A stretch of DNA of 64,000 nucleotides from Gautieria morchelliformis (Eukaryota; Basidiomycota; Agaricomycetes; Gomphales; Gomphaceae). The position numbers were made by a program, and so were the translations under genes. The stretch is taken from NCBI GenBank assembly GCA_015179125.1, contig WHVA01000309.1, positions 62,001 to 126,000 of the forward strand. Reading direction: 5' to 3'. Under the pieces are notes generated by a model. That model worked only from the letters and a program-made list of their open reading frames with translations. It did not search any database and was not told the origin of the DNA. Shown here in pieces: positions 1 to 12,843 of this stretch. Position 1 is the first letter of the stretch. The number at the start of each line of letters is the position of its first letter.

Positions 1-3000
1 GATCAATAGGATTGATCTCGTGATTCACCTCCCGTCAGGGAGGGAGCTCCAATGGAATACCGCCGACTAGGTCGGCAATCTTGTTCATCCATTCCTTGCG
101 CAAGCGAGGGATGTCATCGTCCGTGAGGATGATGGCTGTGGTTTAAGCAGCCATCAAGCACCATGTACGTCTGTTTGGACTCCTGGCACTCGGCAGCATT
201 TTCCTTTGTTCTAGCGCTTTCATCGTGAGATGACAGCGTCTCTCCCTACGGGTGTAGGGAGAGGGTGAGGACGAGTCGTGAGACTCGTCCTCCTGGCTTC
301 AATTGGCCAGGGGGGGCGTAGGCCCCGAGGTGATTCTACTCAACTTTGGGTCCATGCTGTTCTTCGACAACTTTTCATCGTCAAAGCTTACTTTTCCTGT
401 GGGGATGGTTTGATTCCCCACATGGATCGTCCCTGTACTGGCAAAGTCCAGGGTCACTCCTAGTTTTCTTAGGAACGGAGTCCCCAAGATAGTGTTGTAG
501 TACTCAACGTTCGCCATGTTGAAGTATTCTTCAACTGTTTCGCGACCAAATCTAATGGTTGTGTTTGTCCTGTAGTTGATCATCGATCGACTACTGATGC
601 ATGCCAATTGCACAGCAATTGGCTGTTCCAAGGCAAATGTCCAATTCCAGTGACACGAGTGAATTATGTGGATAGCAGTACCCCTTCACTCCCACTGTCT
701 AGCAGACAGTGGGCCTTTGTGCCACCAATTTCCCAGTACCCTGACAGGGTACAGTTTTCGCTGTGCAGCCATACCGGTCGCGTGTGGTGTTTGCTCCGAT
801 GATGATACATTGGTTCGTTCAGCTGCCTTGTCTGTGACCGTCGTTCAAGCAGCCATGACTTTGGCTGTCTTGTCTACCTGCGCGATTCTAATTGCGCTGG
901 ATCTGTAGGCAGTCTGGTTGTCTGCCATGTCTTCATCCCAATCATAGTATTGGGATGGTTCCAGCTCCCAGGCTTCTCCTGGCTCGCCGTTCCCTTCTTG
1001 ATCCTCAGTTTCCTGAGGGTCACCCTCCCCCTCTTCAACCTCTTGAAGAGAGGTATCGATGGGGTCCTCCGGACCCTCATCGTCGTCCTCCCATACTGCT
1101 GCTGTCCGCACTTTTGGCCTCAGGCGTGGGCAATTTGCCTTAACGTGGCCTGTCTGGCCGCATTCAAAGCAGCTTGCGCTGCTATGGGCATTTTGCGGCC
1201 TATCTGGAGGGCGTCCGCATGGATTTTGCGGGTAGCTTGGCTTTGCTGAGCTTCCTGACACCTGAGGCAGACGACCTGTTGTGGCGGCTTTGTTGCCATG
1301 GGTCTGTGGAAGGCATTGTTTTCCTGGAATGCAGTGGGCTTGTTAAAGCCTGACTGTGCAGTCGGCTTGCTCGTTGCAAGCCATGACGTGATGGCCGTTG
1401 CTCCCACGGTTTCTGCCCGGTGCAGCCCTTGGTTGTACTGGGATGCCTCCTCAATCATTCGGGCAGCCTCGAAGAGCTGCTTGATCAAGCTGGACTTGGC
1501 GTTGTAGCCGTTCTTTAGGACTTCATTGTGCAATGTATCGTGCAATGCTCCGGAGCATATATTCCTCGGGCATGCCGAGTACTTCATGAGCTTGTTCAGC
1601 ATTTCCTGCATGGTCTTTGGGCCTTGCACAACCACGTCGAATTTGTAGATGTGTGGTGATATGTGAGGGTGTGCATGAATCTCTTCTGCAGCCCTTGCAT
1701 AGCTGTAAAGATGTTGATCTTAAGACCTTGTATCACAAGGGCACAATAGAACTTGACCAGTGTGTGGTGTTCTGAATGCTACATGGTGACAGGTAAGAGT
1801 AACATGCGATGGGAACCGCTAGCCTGTTCCCATGCATAAACTATACAATGGGTCCCTAAGGGGCCCACTGGGATTATGTAATAACTAGTATACATACATA
1901 GGTTATTTACACCCCACCCCCCCCTCTATAGACAACTATAGGCAACTTTAGGAGTCATAGAGGTCATCCATGATGGCATCCTTTAGTGATTCCAACACAA
2001 TGATGTCATCAGTGTACGGGGCCAGTGGAGCACATGACTCCGCTGGGGGCACCTCCACCTCAGCGGGGGTGGTGGGGTGCAGTGGCTCTACCTCACCACT
2101 GGTGGGGGCTTCCGCTTGGTTGGCAAGGCCAGTGTCCTTGCGGAGTATGGCCTCAATGGCCGGGTCATTGGCCTGTGGAGGAGGCCAGATGGTCACAAGG
2201 TCTTGGGTGAGCTGAGCGTGAGTGAGTGGTAGTGGCACCGTGGCCCTCACATGGCTGGTCTCGAGGATCTTCTGTCAACCCTCCCGGGCGGCGGCACTGA
2301 ATGCCGCGCCAGTGAGACTGCATTGAACATAATGTTCAATGCGAGCCACTCGTTTGCGAGTGATGCCGGCGTAGCGGGCGAGCCATCACGCAATCTTGGA
2401 GAGCGGGATCTCTGGGCCAGCTCGGCCTCCCATGGGATATAGGCCCATGATGGACAACCTCAGGCTGGTGCTCTGTGGTGTCAGGCAATCCCTGGCATTG
2501 ACGAAGCTCAACCATTGGTCGGCCGAGCCGAACAGGTTGAAGAGTCTCGACTTGAGAGGTGACGTGACCCCTTTGACTCCAGGCGCAAGGGCCTTCAACC
2601 ACATCCAGACATCCACGTCTTTGAGGTTGAGGGTTCCATCCGCGTTGTCGCGGATGGCAGAAGGAATTCCTTCGGGGTTGTGTATCCAACCCTTCAGGAT
2701 GGCCACGATGTCAAGCGGGGTACGGCCTGCTATCACAAGACAATTCCATTTGGGATTGCAAGCGTGCTGCTCGCGCTCGCTGCGCTTGAACACACCGATC
2801 ATTTCACGTGTGTGCAGGAACTGCAGCGTGTCTTTCACGTGCATTCGGAGCTCGACGAAGCGTGCATCATCGAGCGGGCAGACGTCATACCATTGGGTGC
2901 ACTGTTGCAACACCTTTCCTACTGGTCGTGGTAGGAAGCCCATCTCGGAGATCGGCGGGTCTCTGAGTGGTATGATCACTCCCTCCCTTGGGGGAGGGAG

Positions 3001-4070
3001 TGTGAACTGTCCCTGCCAGTGGCGGCAGGTCCACGTGAGGCCTGATGTACTGGGCCTCGACCAACGCCATCTGCTGTTGTAGGGCAGGGTCATTGATGGT
3101 GTGAAACGGTGATGCCGCCAGGTATGCGTTGATCGTGCTTTCCCTCGCAATGGCTAGGCCATTGACCATGTTGGGAGTTCCGCACAATTTCTCGCGTTTC
3201 TTTTTTGGCTGCTCAGCCATACACTGAGCTCTGTCTGGCTCATATGTCTTCCAGATGCAGGAGTCAGACTCCCATCCATCTGGGACATCCTACACCATGT
3301 CGGACGGCATGCTCTTCTCCTCCCTTGATGTTGGGGTGGGAGGCGATATTTGGGAAGCCAGTCCCAAGGCTGCACATGCTGGCAAGGGTGCCGTTGTGCG
3401 AGGTGACAAAGGGCCGGCCACTGGATCTGTGGCCGGGTCATGGCGTGGCCTTTTGGAGGCTGCGTGTGTGAGCTGGAGCGCCTTCAGCTGCTCCTTGAGC
3501 TCTTTTACTTTGGCCTGCTCGACTTCGAGCGTGTCGTCGCGGTCTTCAACTGTGTGTTCTAGGTCCTTGACTGCGTGTTCTAGGTCCTTGACCTCTTTCT
3601 TGAGGTCATGCATATCCTCCGCAAGGGCTCCAACTGGTTAGGACTTATAGCGTCATGTGCAAAGTCCTTTTGGGATGTGGGCTCGTTTTTGTTGTGTGCC
3701 GCTTGAGCGGCTTTCTTGCGTTGGTTGTGTTCCCTCCTTTCTTTTTCCTCGGCCAATTGTTGTCCTGCAAGGCAAATGTACATAGTGAGGATTATGAGCA
3801 AAGGAAAACATACGGTATTCGCATCCTTTCTCTGTCAGTCCATCTTTGGCTTGGATGCGTTCACGGCTGCGAGAAGCCGGCCCAGCGAGTTTAGGTTGGG
3901 TCTTCGGTTTGGCAATCATGTTGGTAGTAGATATGTTGTGTTTCTGTTGTTGTATGAGATCAATTTCCTTGAGTGGACGTCGAGCTGGCATTGTCTATTC
4001 CCGTGAATGCTGGAAAGCCCTGGATAAGAAAAAGACGCATTTCGAGATGGTACAGATGTGAACTGGCCCT
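1..4070 (-). mobile_element. Ty3/gypsy-type retrotransposon fossil, gag side, running off the left edge
   Basis: Minus-strand blocks appear in gag-to-pol order from right to left. A coiled coil lies at about 3290-3613, with the repeated phrase DLEHAVKDLEHTVED. An unrecognised block follows at 2386-3220, then an acidic, proline-rich segment (1948-2250), a gag core (about 1270-1635), one CCHC zinc knuckle (1130-1168, CFECGQTGHVKANC) and a retropepsin-like end (299-631) with ILGTPFLRKLGV. The order and the knuckle-plus-protease pairing fit gypsy elements. Reverse transcriptase and integrase, if present, lie outside the window. The element is broken, with several breaks, and looks old. I found no flanking LTR in the window. 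The right limit near 4070 is set only by where the next element begins. Confidence 0.75.
2386..3220 (-). pseudogene. Unrecognised protein block in the gypsy fossil, upstream of gag
   Basis: A long minus-strand coding stretch of about 270 residues lies between the coiled coil and the gag core. It contains PPISEMGFLPRPVGKVLQQC, then WYDVCPLDDARFVEL and CNPKWNCLVIAGRTPLDIV, and a tryptophan-rich part near WMWLKALAPG. I do not recognise a domain. Its place and strand suggest it belongs to the gypsy element, perhaps as an N-terminal gag or accessory segment. A captured host segment is the alternative. The composition is that of a real globular protein, not of low-complexity filler. It is a fossil and I describe it no further. 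Confidence 0.5.
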
Positions 4071-4079
4071 ACCGCACCT

Positions 4080-6987
4080 CATGATAGCCTCTCCGATGAT
4101 CTACGTATGGATTGGGAGGCAGATCTAGATGTGGGTGGGCAGGCCACCTTGCAAGAAGAGGCGCATGTGCACCATGAAAGCTGATGGGGGCATGGTGCTA
4201 TGGGGGAAGCGCCGCTCGACACACCCTCTCCTCAGACACACCCCCAGAAGTCCGATGAACAGGTTAAGGAGGTCAGAGATGATGTTGATGAGCTGTTTCG
4301 CTGAGCTTTTGATGAGCCTGCAGGGACATCGTTAGGTACACACCACACGGTGTTTGAGCAATTGCGACAGCAGCAGAAAGCTGGCGATTTTGGCATGTTC
4401 GGACCTTTCCTGGACCAACAGGTGGGAATTAGCTGACTGGCTGATGACAAGTGGCGCGAGTCAAATGAAGGTAGACCGCTTTATAAATATGGATATTGTG
4501 GGTCTTTTGGCGCATGAAATATACAATATGGCATAACTTACCCCTTCAGCAGACACGCGAGTGCATGGGTCCTTCGTACAAGGATAACCGAACACTGTTA
4601 CAAAAGATAGATAACTTACCCCAAGGCCCCACATGGAAGTGCCATACAATCACTGTCAAAGGGGATTTTCTTGATGAGAACGGTGACCCAATGGAGGAGG
4701 AGCTCAACATAGGGTGTTGTGTTCCTGTTGAATGTGTGTGCAAGTTAATTGGGAATCCAGACTTTGGCGATGCCATGAAATATGTCCCTGAACGCTTGTT
4801 CAGTGATGAATCTGAGGAAGAAGAGATTATCAATGAGATGTGGACTGCGCAGTGGTGGTGGGATACGCAGGTGCGGGCACTAGTATTTTGGGGGGACTAT
4901 ACCTGAGAACACGGTGGAATCCAGGAGAAACTGCCGAGGGCGCCACCATTGCACCAGTGATACTGGCTTCAGACAAGACCCAACTCTCGCAAGTCAGTGG
5001 AGACAAACAAGCCTGGCTGGTTTATATGTCAATTGGTAATATATGTAAAGCAATTCGTCGTCAGACATCAAAGAGGGGAATGATACTCCTTGGATACCTC
5101 CCTGTCACGAAACTCGAGTGTCTCCATGAACATGCCCAGAAAGGAGCCAAGTTTCGACTCTTTTACTATGTTATGTCCATCCTCCTGGAACCCCTAATTG
5201 AGGCCGGCAAAAAAGGAGTCCAAATGACCTGTGCTGACTGGCACATTCGCATTGTCTACCCAATTTTGGCTGCATATATTGCTCACTTCCCCGAGCAATG
5301 CCTCATTGTTGGGGTCCAGCCGACCGATTGCCCGATCTGCGAAATTGACTCTGATGACCGGGGGGAACCCAGCCATGCACCATTTCGTGACTCTTCTTGT
5401 ACCCTCAGTGCTCTCAAGGACTGGGTTACTGAAGTCTCTTCAGAAGAATATACACGGCTAGGCCTCCAACCAATCCCCAAACCATTCTGGGCCGAACAGC
5501 CTCATACGGACATTTTTTCATGCCTCACACCTGACCTCCTGCACCAACTTCACAAGGGTGTATTCAAAGACCACCTTGTGAAATGGTGTCTCACACATGT
5601 GGGTGCAGCAGAAATTGATCAAAGGTTCCAGTGCATTCCAGATCATCCGACTCTGCGATACTTCAAGAAAGGAATATCTACTATTACGCAGTGGACAGGC
5701 CGTGAATTCAAGGAGATGCAGCACATCTTTGCAAGCCTGACATATGGTGCTGTCCATTCAGAAGTGACCACAGTTGCTCCCGCTGTCATCAATTTCATTT
5801 ATTACGCATCATATCCCTCACAGTCTACTGAGGCCTTGCATAGGCTCCAAGATGCCCTCGATACCTTCCACCAGCACAAAGAGATCTTTGTGAAGCTAGG
5901 GATCTGCAAGCACTTCTGAATCCCCAAGATTCATATGATGGAGCATTATATTGCTCTCATCTGAGCGAAAGGCACACCTGATGGGTTTAATATGGAACTT
6001 TCAGAGCGCCTGCACATTGACTTTGCCAAAGAGGGCTATTGGGCCAGTAACAAGAAAAATTACATTGAACAAATGGTGACATGCCTTACATGTTGTGACG
6101 CCATTCACAAATTCACAGCATTTCTCATTTGGACCCACGCCATCCCAGATAGTCAGTCTGATTCCATTAAAGCAGACGAAGTCCAGGAGCCAGTGGAAGT
6201 ACCAGCCGCTACGGTTGCTGCCGGTGCACCCACATGGAGCATTGCCAAGCGTGCACCATGGCCAAAAACCTCTGTTTGAACTCTCATCAAGAACCATGGT
6301 GCCGTGGATTGTGTGCCAGCACTCTAGGCATACCTGAATGCTCATGTCCCAAAGGGCTGTGTCACCGCCTCAGTATATGATTTTGTGGACATCTACAAAC
6401 AAATCATCATTGACCTCCCATCGCCCCAACGACTTACTGATGAGACCCAGCGCGGCACGATCCAAGCAACACCAGGTCATCCAAATCCTGGACAGAAGAA
6501 GTCGGAGCCAGACCATTTTGATTGTGTTCTTGTCCATGAAGAGGGTGTGGCAGAGGATATTGGAATCAAAGGTGTGTCTCAGACCCAGGGAATGTGATCA
6601 TGGTCTCACACTCACATCTATTTAGGGTATCATGCAGTGCATGTCCGCGCTCTGCTCTGTCTACCTTCCTGGTTTGGGTGTACTGATACTCTTGCTTACA
6701 TTGAATGGTTCACACCTTTAAAACCGCCGGTTGTCCCATGGCGTATGTCACGAGTGTCATATGCCATGCGCCAAGGTTGCCATCAAGCCACTGTTATTCT
6801 GATCTCATCCATTTGGCACAGTTGTTCTCTGACTCCCATCTTTGGCAAGCCACACCAGCAAGACAGAGGTTGGACCGCACGAACAGTGCTTGAAAAATGC
6901 AGCCACTTTTTCTTAAATTTGCAGCAGAGTATATACATGTTTCAACTTTGCGATGGAGACTTTGTATTAGTCGACAATGTATCATAA
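4080..6987 (+). pseudogene. Plavaka-type (CACTA-like) DNA transposase, decayed copy 1
   Basis: DNA transposase of the large Plavaka class found in Agaricomycetes, which cuts and pastes its own element. Recognisable blocks in order are: GTHHTVFEQLRQQQ near 4335-4380; the pre-catalytic part with WLVYMSIGNICKAIRR (about 5015-5060); a Cys-containing part, VGVQPTDCPICEIDSDD (about 5310-5355); TPDLLHQLHKGVFKDHLVKW (about 5527-5586); MEHYIALI near 5940; and a C-terminal tail ending at 6987. The longest clean stretch is 4840-5919. Several frame changes and in-frame stops separate the blocks, for example after CKHF at 5919 and after MEHYIALI, so it cannot be active. KDZ-type transposases are the alternative class, but the TPDLLHQLHKG block favours Plavaka. 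I could not identify its terminal inverted repeats. Confidence 0.75.
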
Positions 6988-8788
6988 AATCACAATAAAC
7001 GTACCTCTCTAGTAGCCCATGCTCCCAGTACTTGAACTATCACACATGTCTCTCACTGGGGTTTGCAGCCTCACTCGAGCAGAATGCTGGTTAGTCGCCG
7101 AGCATTCATGCCATCTCCTCATCCATATATTTCCTCCTTGCTTGGCACCCACTTCCAAGCAAGTGGGTGAGCGAGGAGGAAATTCCCAGCTTGTTGAGCT
7201 CTGTGGATATGTTTGAAAGATAGAATGTGGAACGCAGCCCATCTGAATGGGTTCCACAAGCTTCAAACAGGAAGAACTTGGGGAAGTATCGTGGTGAATT
7301 GAAGAGGAGGAGGAGTATGACAGCTTCCGGACTGAAGAAAGGGAGTCTTGTGGCCCAGCGCAATGTTGCAAGGCCAGAAACAATCAACATGCATTGGCGG
7401 AGGGAAGGGATGTAAGCATCTCAATCAGTCAAACAGAACCATGGCACTTGTATAACAATCGGTCTTAAGCTGGTGGCAAAGTGCAGCAATGAACGCGAAC
7501 CGCGTGCACCCAGACCACTGCCTTAAGAGCATGACACTCGTATCTGATACACAACAATCTGGCGGCCATTCGAGAGAAGAGGCTACCTTGATGATAAGGC
7601 ATTTTCTATCAGTTACTAGTTGAGTCCAGAGTAAAAAGAACGTAGTACTTATCGCCGGATGTCTACGTGGTATCGACCTACACTCCTTGACCTTATCCAA
7701 GTAACTTGCACCTGACATACCTTGCCAATATTGGTTAGCAGGGGTGTTGCCGCTGCTGTATTGGAGTTATAGAAAGGTAGGAAGCTGTAGGTCTCCCTAG
7801 TGTGGGCAGCAGTGCCACATAACGATCTGTGGCACTACGTGGAACCCAGAGTCAGCTACGTACTTGACATAGTCTACTAGTAGCACCCGTGGCGCTGAGT
7901 AAATATGGCCAAATTACAAGCCAGAATCGGCTGTTCCTGATGCACATGTTGGCCCTGATTTTGATGTTTGCACCCCCTGAATGAGTGCGTATTCTGGCAT
8001 CCGTCGAGCTGCGACTAGAAATCAGAATAATCTGGGGTTGAGATGGGGACTTCCGAGCGCGAATGGGGTCAGTTATGCGTAGAATTTGAAGTACTATATA
8101 GTGAGGCCATAGTATCAGGTATGTCAAATACCACATATACACGGAATGACAATATCAGAAACGCACCATCCTTCCCAATGACCACACATCTCGAGCCATC
8201 TTCGGACGTGGCAAATGTTCCGCTACCGACAGTGCATGCGCGAGGATATCATACTGTTCTCGAGGGGCCCTGATATTCGTGATTTCTTTGTTCGGTGTAC
8301 ACAGTCCAATAATTGCAAGGATGCAAGATCAAAACATGGAGGTCTGGGACGAAGCGGCGGTAGGGGTGGGAAGGATGTCCCGCCGCCCTGCCATAAGAAA
8401 AACTAAAAAATAAAAATAAAAAAGAAAAATAAAAAAAACGCTGGGCCGCTTAGCCGGAAAGGGGAGGGAGGTCTGGGTCTGAGAACAGTTCAGGGCAGGG
8501 CCGGGTAAAAGGGTGGACGACGTGAAAAGGGATAAAAGGTCAGGCACAGGCCATAGCCGCCCAGGAAAGCAAAGGCAGCTCCGAGGGAGGTTTGGGTAAG
8601 GAGACGGGTAATTTCTCCAAAGTATTTTGAGAACTGAGGTAACAAAACCATGAAGACAAATCAAAAATAATATTTGAGATTTTGAATGTACAGTCGGACC
8701 CCCACTAATGCATTGAGTTGTCCACCAGCATGGTAGTTAGAACATTACTCAGAACCTTGCATAATGCATAATGCATAACAGATTTGGC
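6988..8788. other. Stretch without a supportable gene
   Basis: No exon chain or known domain was seen on either strand. Small open frames at 7009-7390 and 8329-8664 overlap on both strands and look like chance. Two simple features stand out: an A-rich run at 8398-8438, made mostly of A with scattered T and G, and three copies of a GCATAAT-like motif at 8758-8778 just before the MITE. The A-rich run could be the tail of an old retroposed sequence, but no body could be assigned to it. Confidence 0.4.
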
Positions 8789-8791
8789 AGA

Positions 8792-9146
8792 CACCGCAGG
8801 CATATAAAGGTTTTCTTGTCTGAAAAACTGTTGAAAAAACTGTAAAGATTTTCCAAATATTTTTAGTGTTTTTATTAGAATTTGTTGAACAAGAAAATTG
8901 TAAAAAATTTCAAAGGTTTTTTGATGGTTTGTTATGGGTTTCTTTGTGTTTTCACAAGGAAACTTATAAAAAGACCTAAAACACCCTGCAAAAAACTTTG
9001 AACTTTTTTACAATTTTCTTGCTCAACAAATTCTAACAAAAACACAAAATTTTGTTAAAGGCTTTTTACATTAAAAACACTAAAAAAATTTGGAACAGTT
9101 TTTTGAACAGTTTTTCAGACCAGGAAATCTTTATATGCCTCCAGTG
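8792..9146. mobile_element. Foldback MITE with CACTG-type ends, copy 1
   Basis: A 355-bp AT-rich palindrome. The left end reads CACCGCAGGCATATAAAG and the right end, reverse-complemented, reads CACTGGAGGCATATAAAG. The two arms stay complementary almost to the centre. It is flanked by the 3-bp repeat AGA (8789-8791 and 9147-9149). CACTG ends with a 3-bp target duplication are the mark of CACTA-like elements. It has no coding capacity, so it must have been moved by a transposase from elsewhere; the Plavaka transposases in this window are natural candidates, which is inference. A sister copy lies at 19981-20380. Confidence 0.8.
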
Positions 9147-9827
9147 AGATTTAATTATAATATGCATTATTGCAGGTGCAGTTTCAGCGCTTCAGAAGCC
9201 CAAACTGGGACATACTCTCCACATATGTACCTCAGCAAACCAGCTGGATGGGCATGTGGCTCTAACGGAGAGCTTCTTGATCCTTCTGAGATGGAATGGG
9301 ATGAACCAGATGATGGACCAGCTGTTGCTATTTCTGGATTTGCGAGCGGCGTCGAGTGACTGCAATACCAAACGCAACGTGTAGCTTACAAATACGCAGT
9401 AGTTTACTTGTATTTACTCATCTGTTTGTAACTCACCACAACACCCAGTCGGTGCTGTCCCCTTCCCTGTGTCCTCTCTCCATGTAAATTCCAACACCAG
9501 CCATGCCTGGTTGTGCAGCCAACCCATCAGAGCTCATGCCACTGGTTGTTATGGAATCTAAATTACAAGAGCAGGATCTTACTGGGAATGTAAAGATGAT
9601 TCAATAGAAGCCAGTGCATCATAGAAGGACTGTATCCTCAGCTATTGTAACAGCCCAAATGAGGTCTCGGTCAAATCTTACTTTGAAGGACAAGATTGAC
9701 ACCCTGCTGTGTGGTCTAGCCGGTCTATGTAGGGGGTTTCTTTTTCAGGGTCCCATTTTTCAGGGTAACCTTTGTATAGGTTCTTTGCCATATTTACGCA
9801 GGTGAATTTCTCTGCTGCAACTGGGCA

Positions 9828-12800
9828 TTGTTAGCATACACAACTCGCAAAGAAATATGTGATAAGGAAGACGACTCACCTACTGAACCTGAGACACAGA
9901 TTGACCCAGTGCTCATGAACGTCAGTAACAACTGCCAAAGTACCTGTGAAAGCAATTCCAATATTTTGCAACGAAGCCGAAGCCAGGCTCGAGCTATAAA
10001 GAAAATGGTATGTGCTAGATCTCTTCAGCTCAATTTGGCATAACAACTGCTTACACCCCTAGCACCGCGCCCCCAAAATAATGCAGCTGTTGGACCAGGG
10101 TCGACGTAAGCGTATCCACATATCTCAGCTGTTGATGCCGTCAGGCTTACCTTGCTTTCTAGTGTAACTGCTCCTGCTGAGAAATCCCCGCTGCAAAACC
10201 CTGGCAATATTATGAAGTAAGTGATGATGTAAAATCTGACAGTGTGCTTAACTGACACATTGACAAGGTCTCTTCACCCCGAGGGGAACATTGACAGAAT
10301 CCTGAAAGAACCTGCTCGCGAGGAGCGTGGAAGGTCGAGTTAGTGGACATTTACGGCCCTAGAGCTAACACTTACTGGACACGTTCCTCCAGAGTCGCTT
10401 ACAAGTGATACTTACGAAGACCCTCGTTATTGCAGTGGTCCTACCCGGGGCCAGTCGGGCAAGAGAGCAAGTGGGCGGAATGGGTTTAGAAAGATACATG
10501 TCTCCCAAGAGGACACATCCAGAAACTTGGCCAAGCTGAAACATAGTCAATTATTGAAGAAGGAAAGAATGCTCAAGACAACTCTGCAGGCATTTCCTAC
10601 AGTTTTTACGTTTTCACCTTCGTTAACCACATGTTAAGGATATCGTACGAGAAATATTTAAAGAGCTCACAGGGATAACAACAACCCACCAGAAAACTCA
10701 GGTGTCGGTGCTATTGCCATGGCCACGTCCTGCAGGTGCGCCGCCAAGGCTGAATGACATGGGGGGTGAACTGTTGGATCCACGCTTCGATGCCGATGTC
10801 TTGCACCTAGCCAATCGAGCAATTTTCAATAGGAATGCCGATCTAGCTGTCCAATCGTTGATTGTAAGCAATAGGCTTAAGTATCCTGATACATCACTCA
10901 CCTATATCTTGTAGGAAGACACACCCGAGATCATGATACAACTGCACAACAAGATTCAAGTCAAACGCTCACTGCTATTGGAGTTCGCTAAGACGACTTT
11001 CAGGGGGTACTGTACACAATACCAAGCTCAGACAGACGAGATCAAGGAGAAAATGGGACGCGCAAACCGGAAGGCAGCTCGACAAAGGAGCAGAAGGCTT
11101 GATGTATGTTTCTTGGTTGGCTTCACGATGTCAAAGTCCTAACATAAATAATCAGACACTGAAATCACAAGTCTCGGCGCTGGCAAAGTTCAAGCTTAAC
11201 TATGAATTTGATCCAAGGCCAATGACACCTCGACTGGATGTCAAATGAAGACAGCAAGCCTGAGGGCCTGAACGATATATCCTCGGCAGAAGCAGGTGAA
11301 TCTGCCCTAGAGGTTTGGAGATCTGAGATGCTGACCAGGCTCGGTTTCACTGGCCGAAACAATGATATTGCGGTCCTGGAAGTAGTGCATCCCACGTGGA
11401 GGTCTGATTTCGTATGTGGATTACTCGAAATTCATAATACCTGCTCATGCTCACCTCAGGCAATGACGATCATGCAAGAACTGAGTAGAATCTATCGCAT
11501 TGGGCTCACTGTGGCTGAAAGACGAGCCTCCAAGTATCAAAGGGTCAAAAATTTGGGTAGGGTCACTAACGAACCTGCCGTCACAATGCCATATCCTTTT
11601 ATGGTCGACAAGGCTTGGTGGGCAGAGGTGCAGGGTGATGCGGAGCATGGGGAGTACCTGGGATCTTGGCTGTCAACCTGGGCCGACCCCCCGGAGTTTG
11701 ATCCATTGCCAAAGTTTGAGTCTAGGGACCTGTCGAGATTGGTTTTCAGGCGTTAATATCGTGTATTAGTGAACACAGCGAATGCCCGAATAACTTGTGC
11801 GAATAAGTATGCCGTTCAGCGAATAGGTGAACCAATGAATGTTCACAAGGTAAGAGGGTTTGCCTAAATGGGGCTCACCCTATCTACAGTCATAGCGAAA
11901 TAGCCTGTGGCTCTTGACAATGTAGCGTGCAAGGTCTCACGGAAGGGCTGTCTAAGTTTTGACAATCCCTTCACTGGCGAAGGTGCTCCTTCGGAGCCCT
12001 TCACCAACAGCACAGAAAGTGGTTCGAAGGCTAAGGTCACGAAGAAGAAGTATGAGAACTCACCAGTGGCGCCTAAGTCCTCTGCTAGTCGAAGATGGAA
12101 ATCTCCAAGAGAAGGCTTAAGACGATGGCCACAGCGAGGTCAAATTTGCACAAGGTGAATGACGTATGATAATTGAACTGGGGAATATACATGCAAATGT
12201 AAACTACTTATATCGAATGCTCGTAAGGTATCAGCGAATAGGAAAGAGGCCATCGTGGGTTAGGACTGGATAGGGGTGCGCAGTCATGATACTAGGTAGA
12301 TGGAATAAACATACAATAGAGTGAGGGGAGAATGTGAACATGAAATGACGGAGAGTAAAGGGAGTGAAGGCACTTATGGACAAAACCATGTCTTGGGACC
12401 CGCATACATGCTACCCTGCATGGGCTCTTCGTTTACTGGGTTGATCCCGCACGGCCTATGGAAGGGACGTCCTGCGATCACACTTTGGCCATACGAACAC
12501 CCAATGGGGTTGTATTAAGAAGATGATGGGGTTAATGATGAACCATCATGCCAGGTGAATGGTATCGATCATATTTGATGGCGTGCCTGCTGACGAAATG
12601 TGTGAGCAATGAATAGTGGTTCGGAGAATGGGGCGAACAGCGGGTAGAGTGGACGTAGAGGGGAGTGGTCGGTGGGTGCGGCGAACTCTGGCGAAGATGC
12701 TAGGGAGTGACGAGGGGGAACGTAGAGGTAGTGCGGTAGGAGAAATAAACCGGTCATGACAGGGCCAACTCGAAGAGATTGTGGATGACAATGACGAATT

Positions 12801-12843
12801 CAATGAAGATGCTGAGTACTATGGAGGAGACGAGGGTGACTAA
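9828..12843 (+). pseudogene. Multi-exon gene of unknown function, split by a solo LTR
   Basis: A chain of exons with short introns is readable on the plus strand. Firm parts are 10702-10866, then after a 51-bp GTAAGC...TAG intron 10918-11103, then after a GTATGT...CAG intron the part from 11160. These encode PWPRPAGAPPRLNDMGG, DTPEIMIQLHNKIQVKR and GRANRKAARQRSRR, a basic stretch that could bind nucleic acid. A one-base frame slip lies near 11235-11240, before MSNEDSKPEG. A 48-bp GTATGT...CAG intron probably lies at 11414-11461. At 11731 the frame runs into a solo LTR. It resumes at about 12762 with LEEIVDDNDEFNEDAEYY and stops at 12841-12843. Weaker candidate exons lie upstream (9828-10550). 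The family is unknown to me; it may be a cargo gene of a neighbouring transposon. Confidence 0.5.
11731..12761 (-). mobile_element. Solo LTR, family LTR-A, short form (copy 1)
   Basis: A 1031-bp unit, inverted relative to copies 2 and 3. It ends with the reverse complement of TGTCATGACC and begins with that of CCAATCTCGACA. The flanks are GGACC (11726-11730) and GGGCC (12762-12766), a 5-bp duplication with one difference. No internal region or second LTR is present, so it is read as a solo LTR. It interrupts the unknown gene that runs from about 9828 to 12843. Several differences from the other copies make it fairly old. Confidence 0.75.

Noticed and set aside
1-4070. Pairing the gypsy gag at the left edge with LTR-B at 26500-36781 as one element
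   Set aside because: Both are on the minus strand, but 20 kb of unrelated genes and transposons lie between and no sequence connects them.
7009-7390. Overlapping 94- and 124-residue minus-strand frames
   Set aside because: They lie behind a decayed transposase, overlap a plus-strand frame and show no domain or exon pattern.
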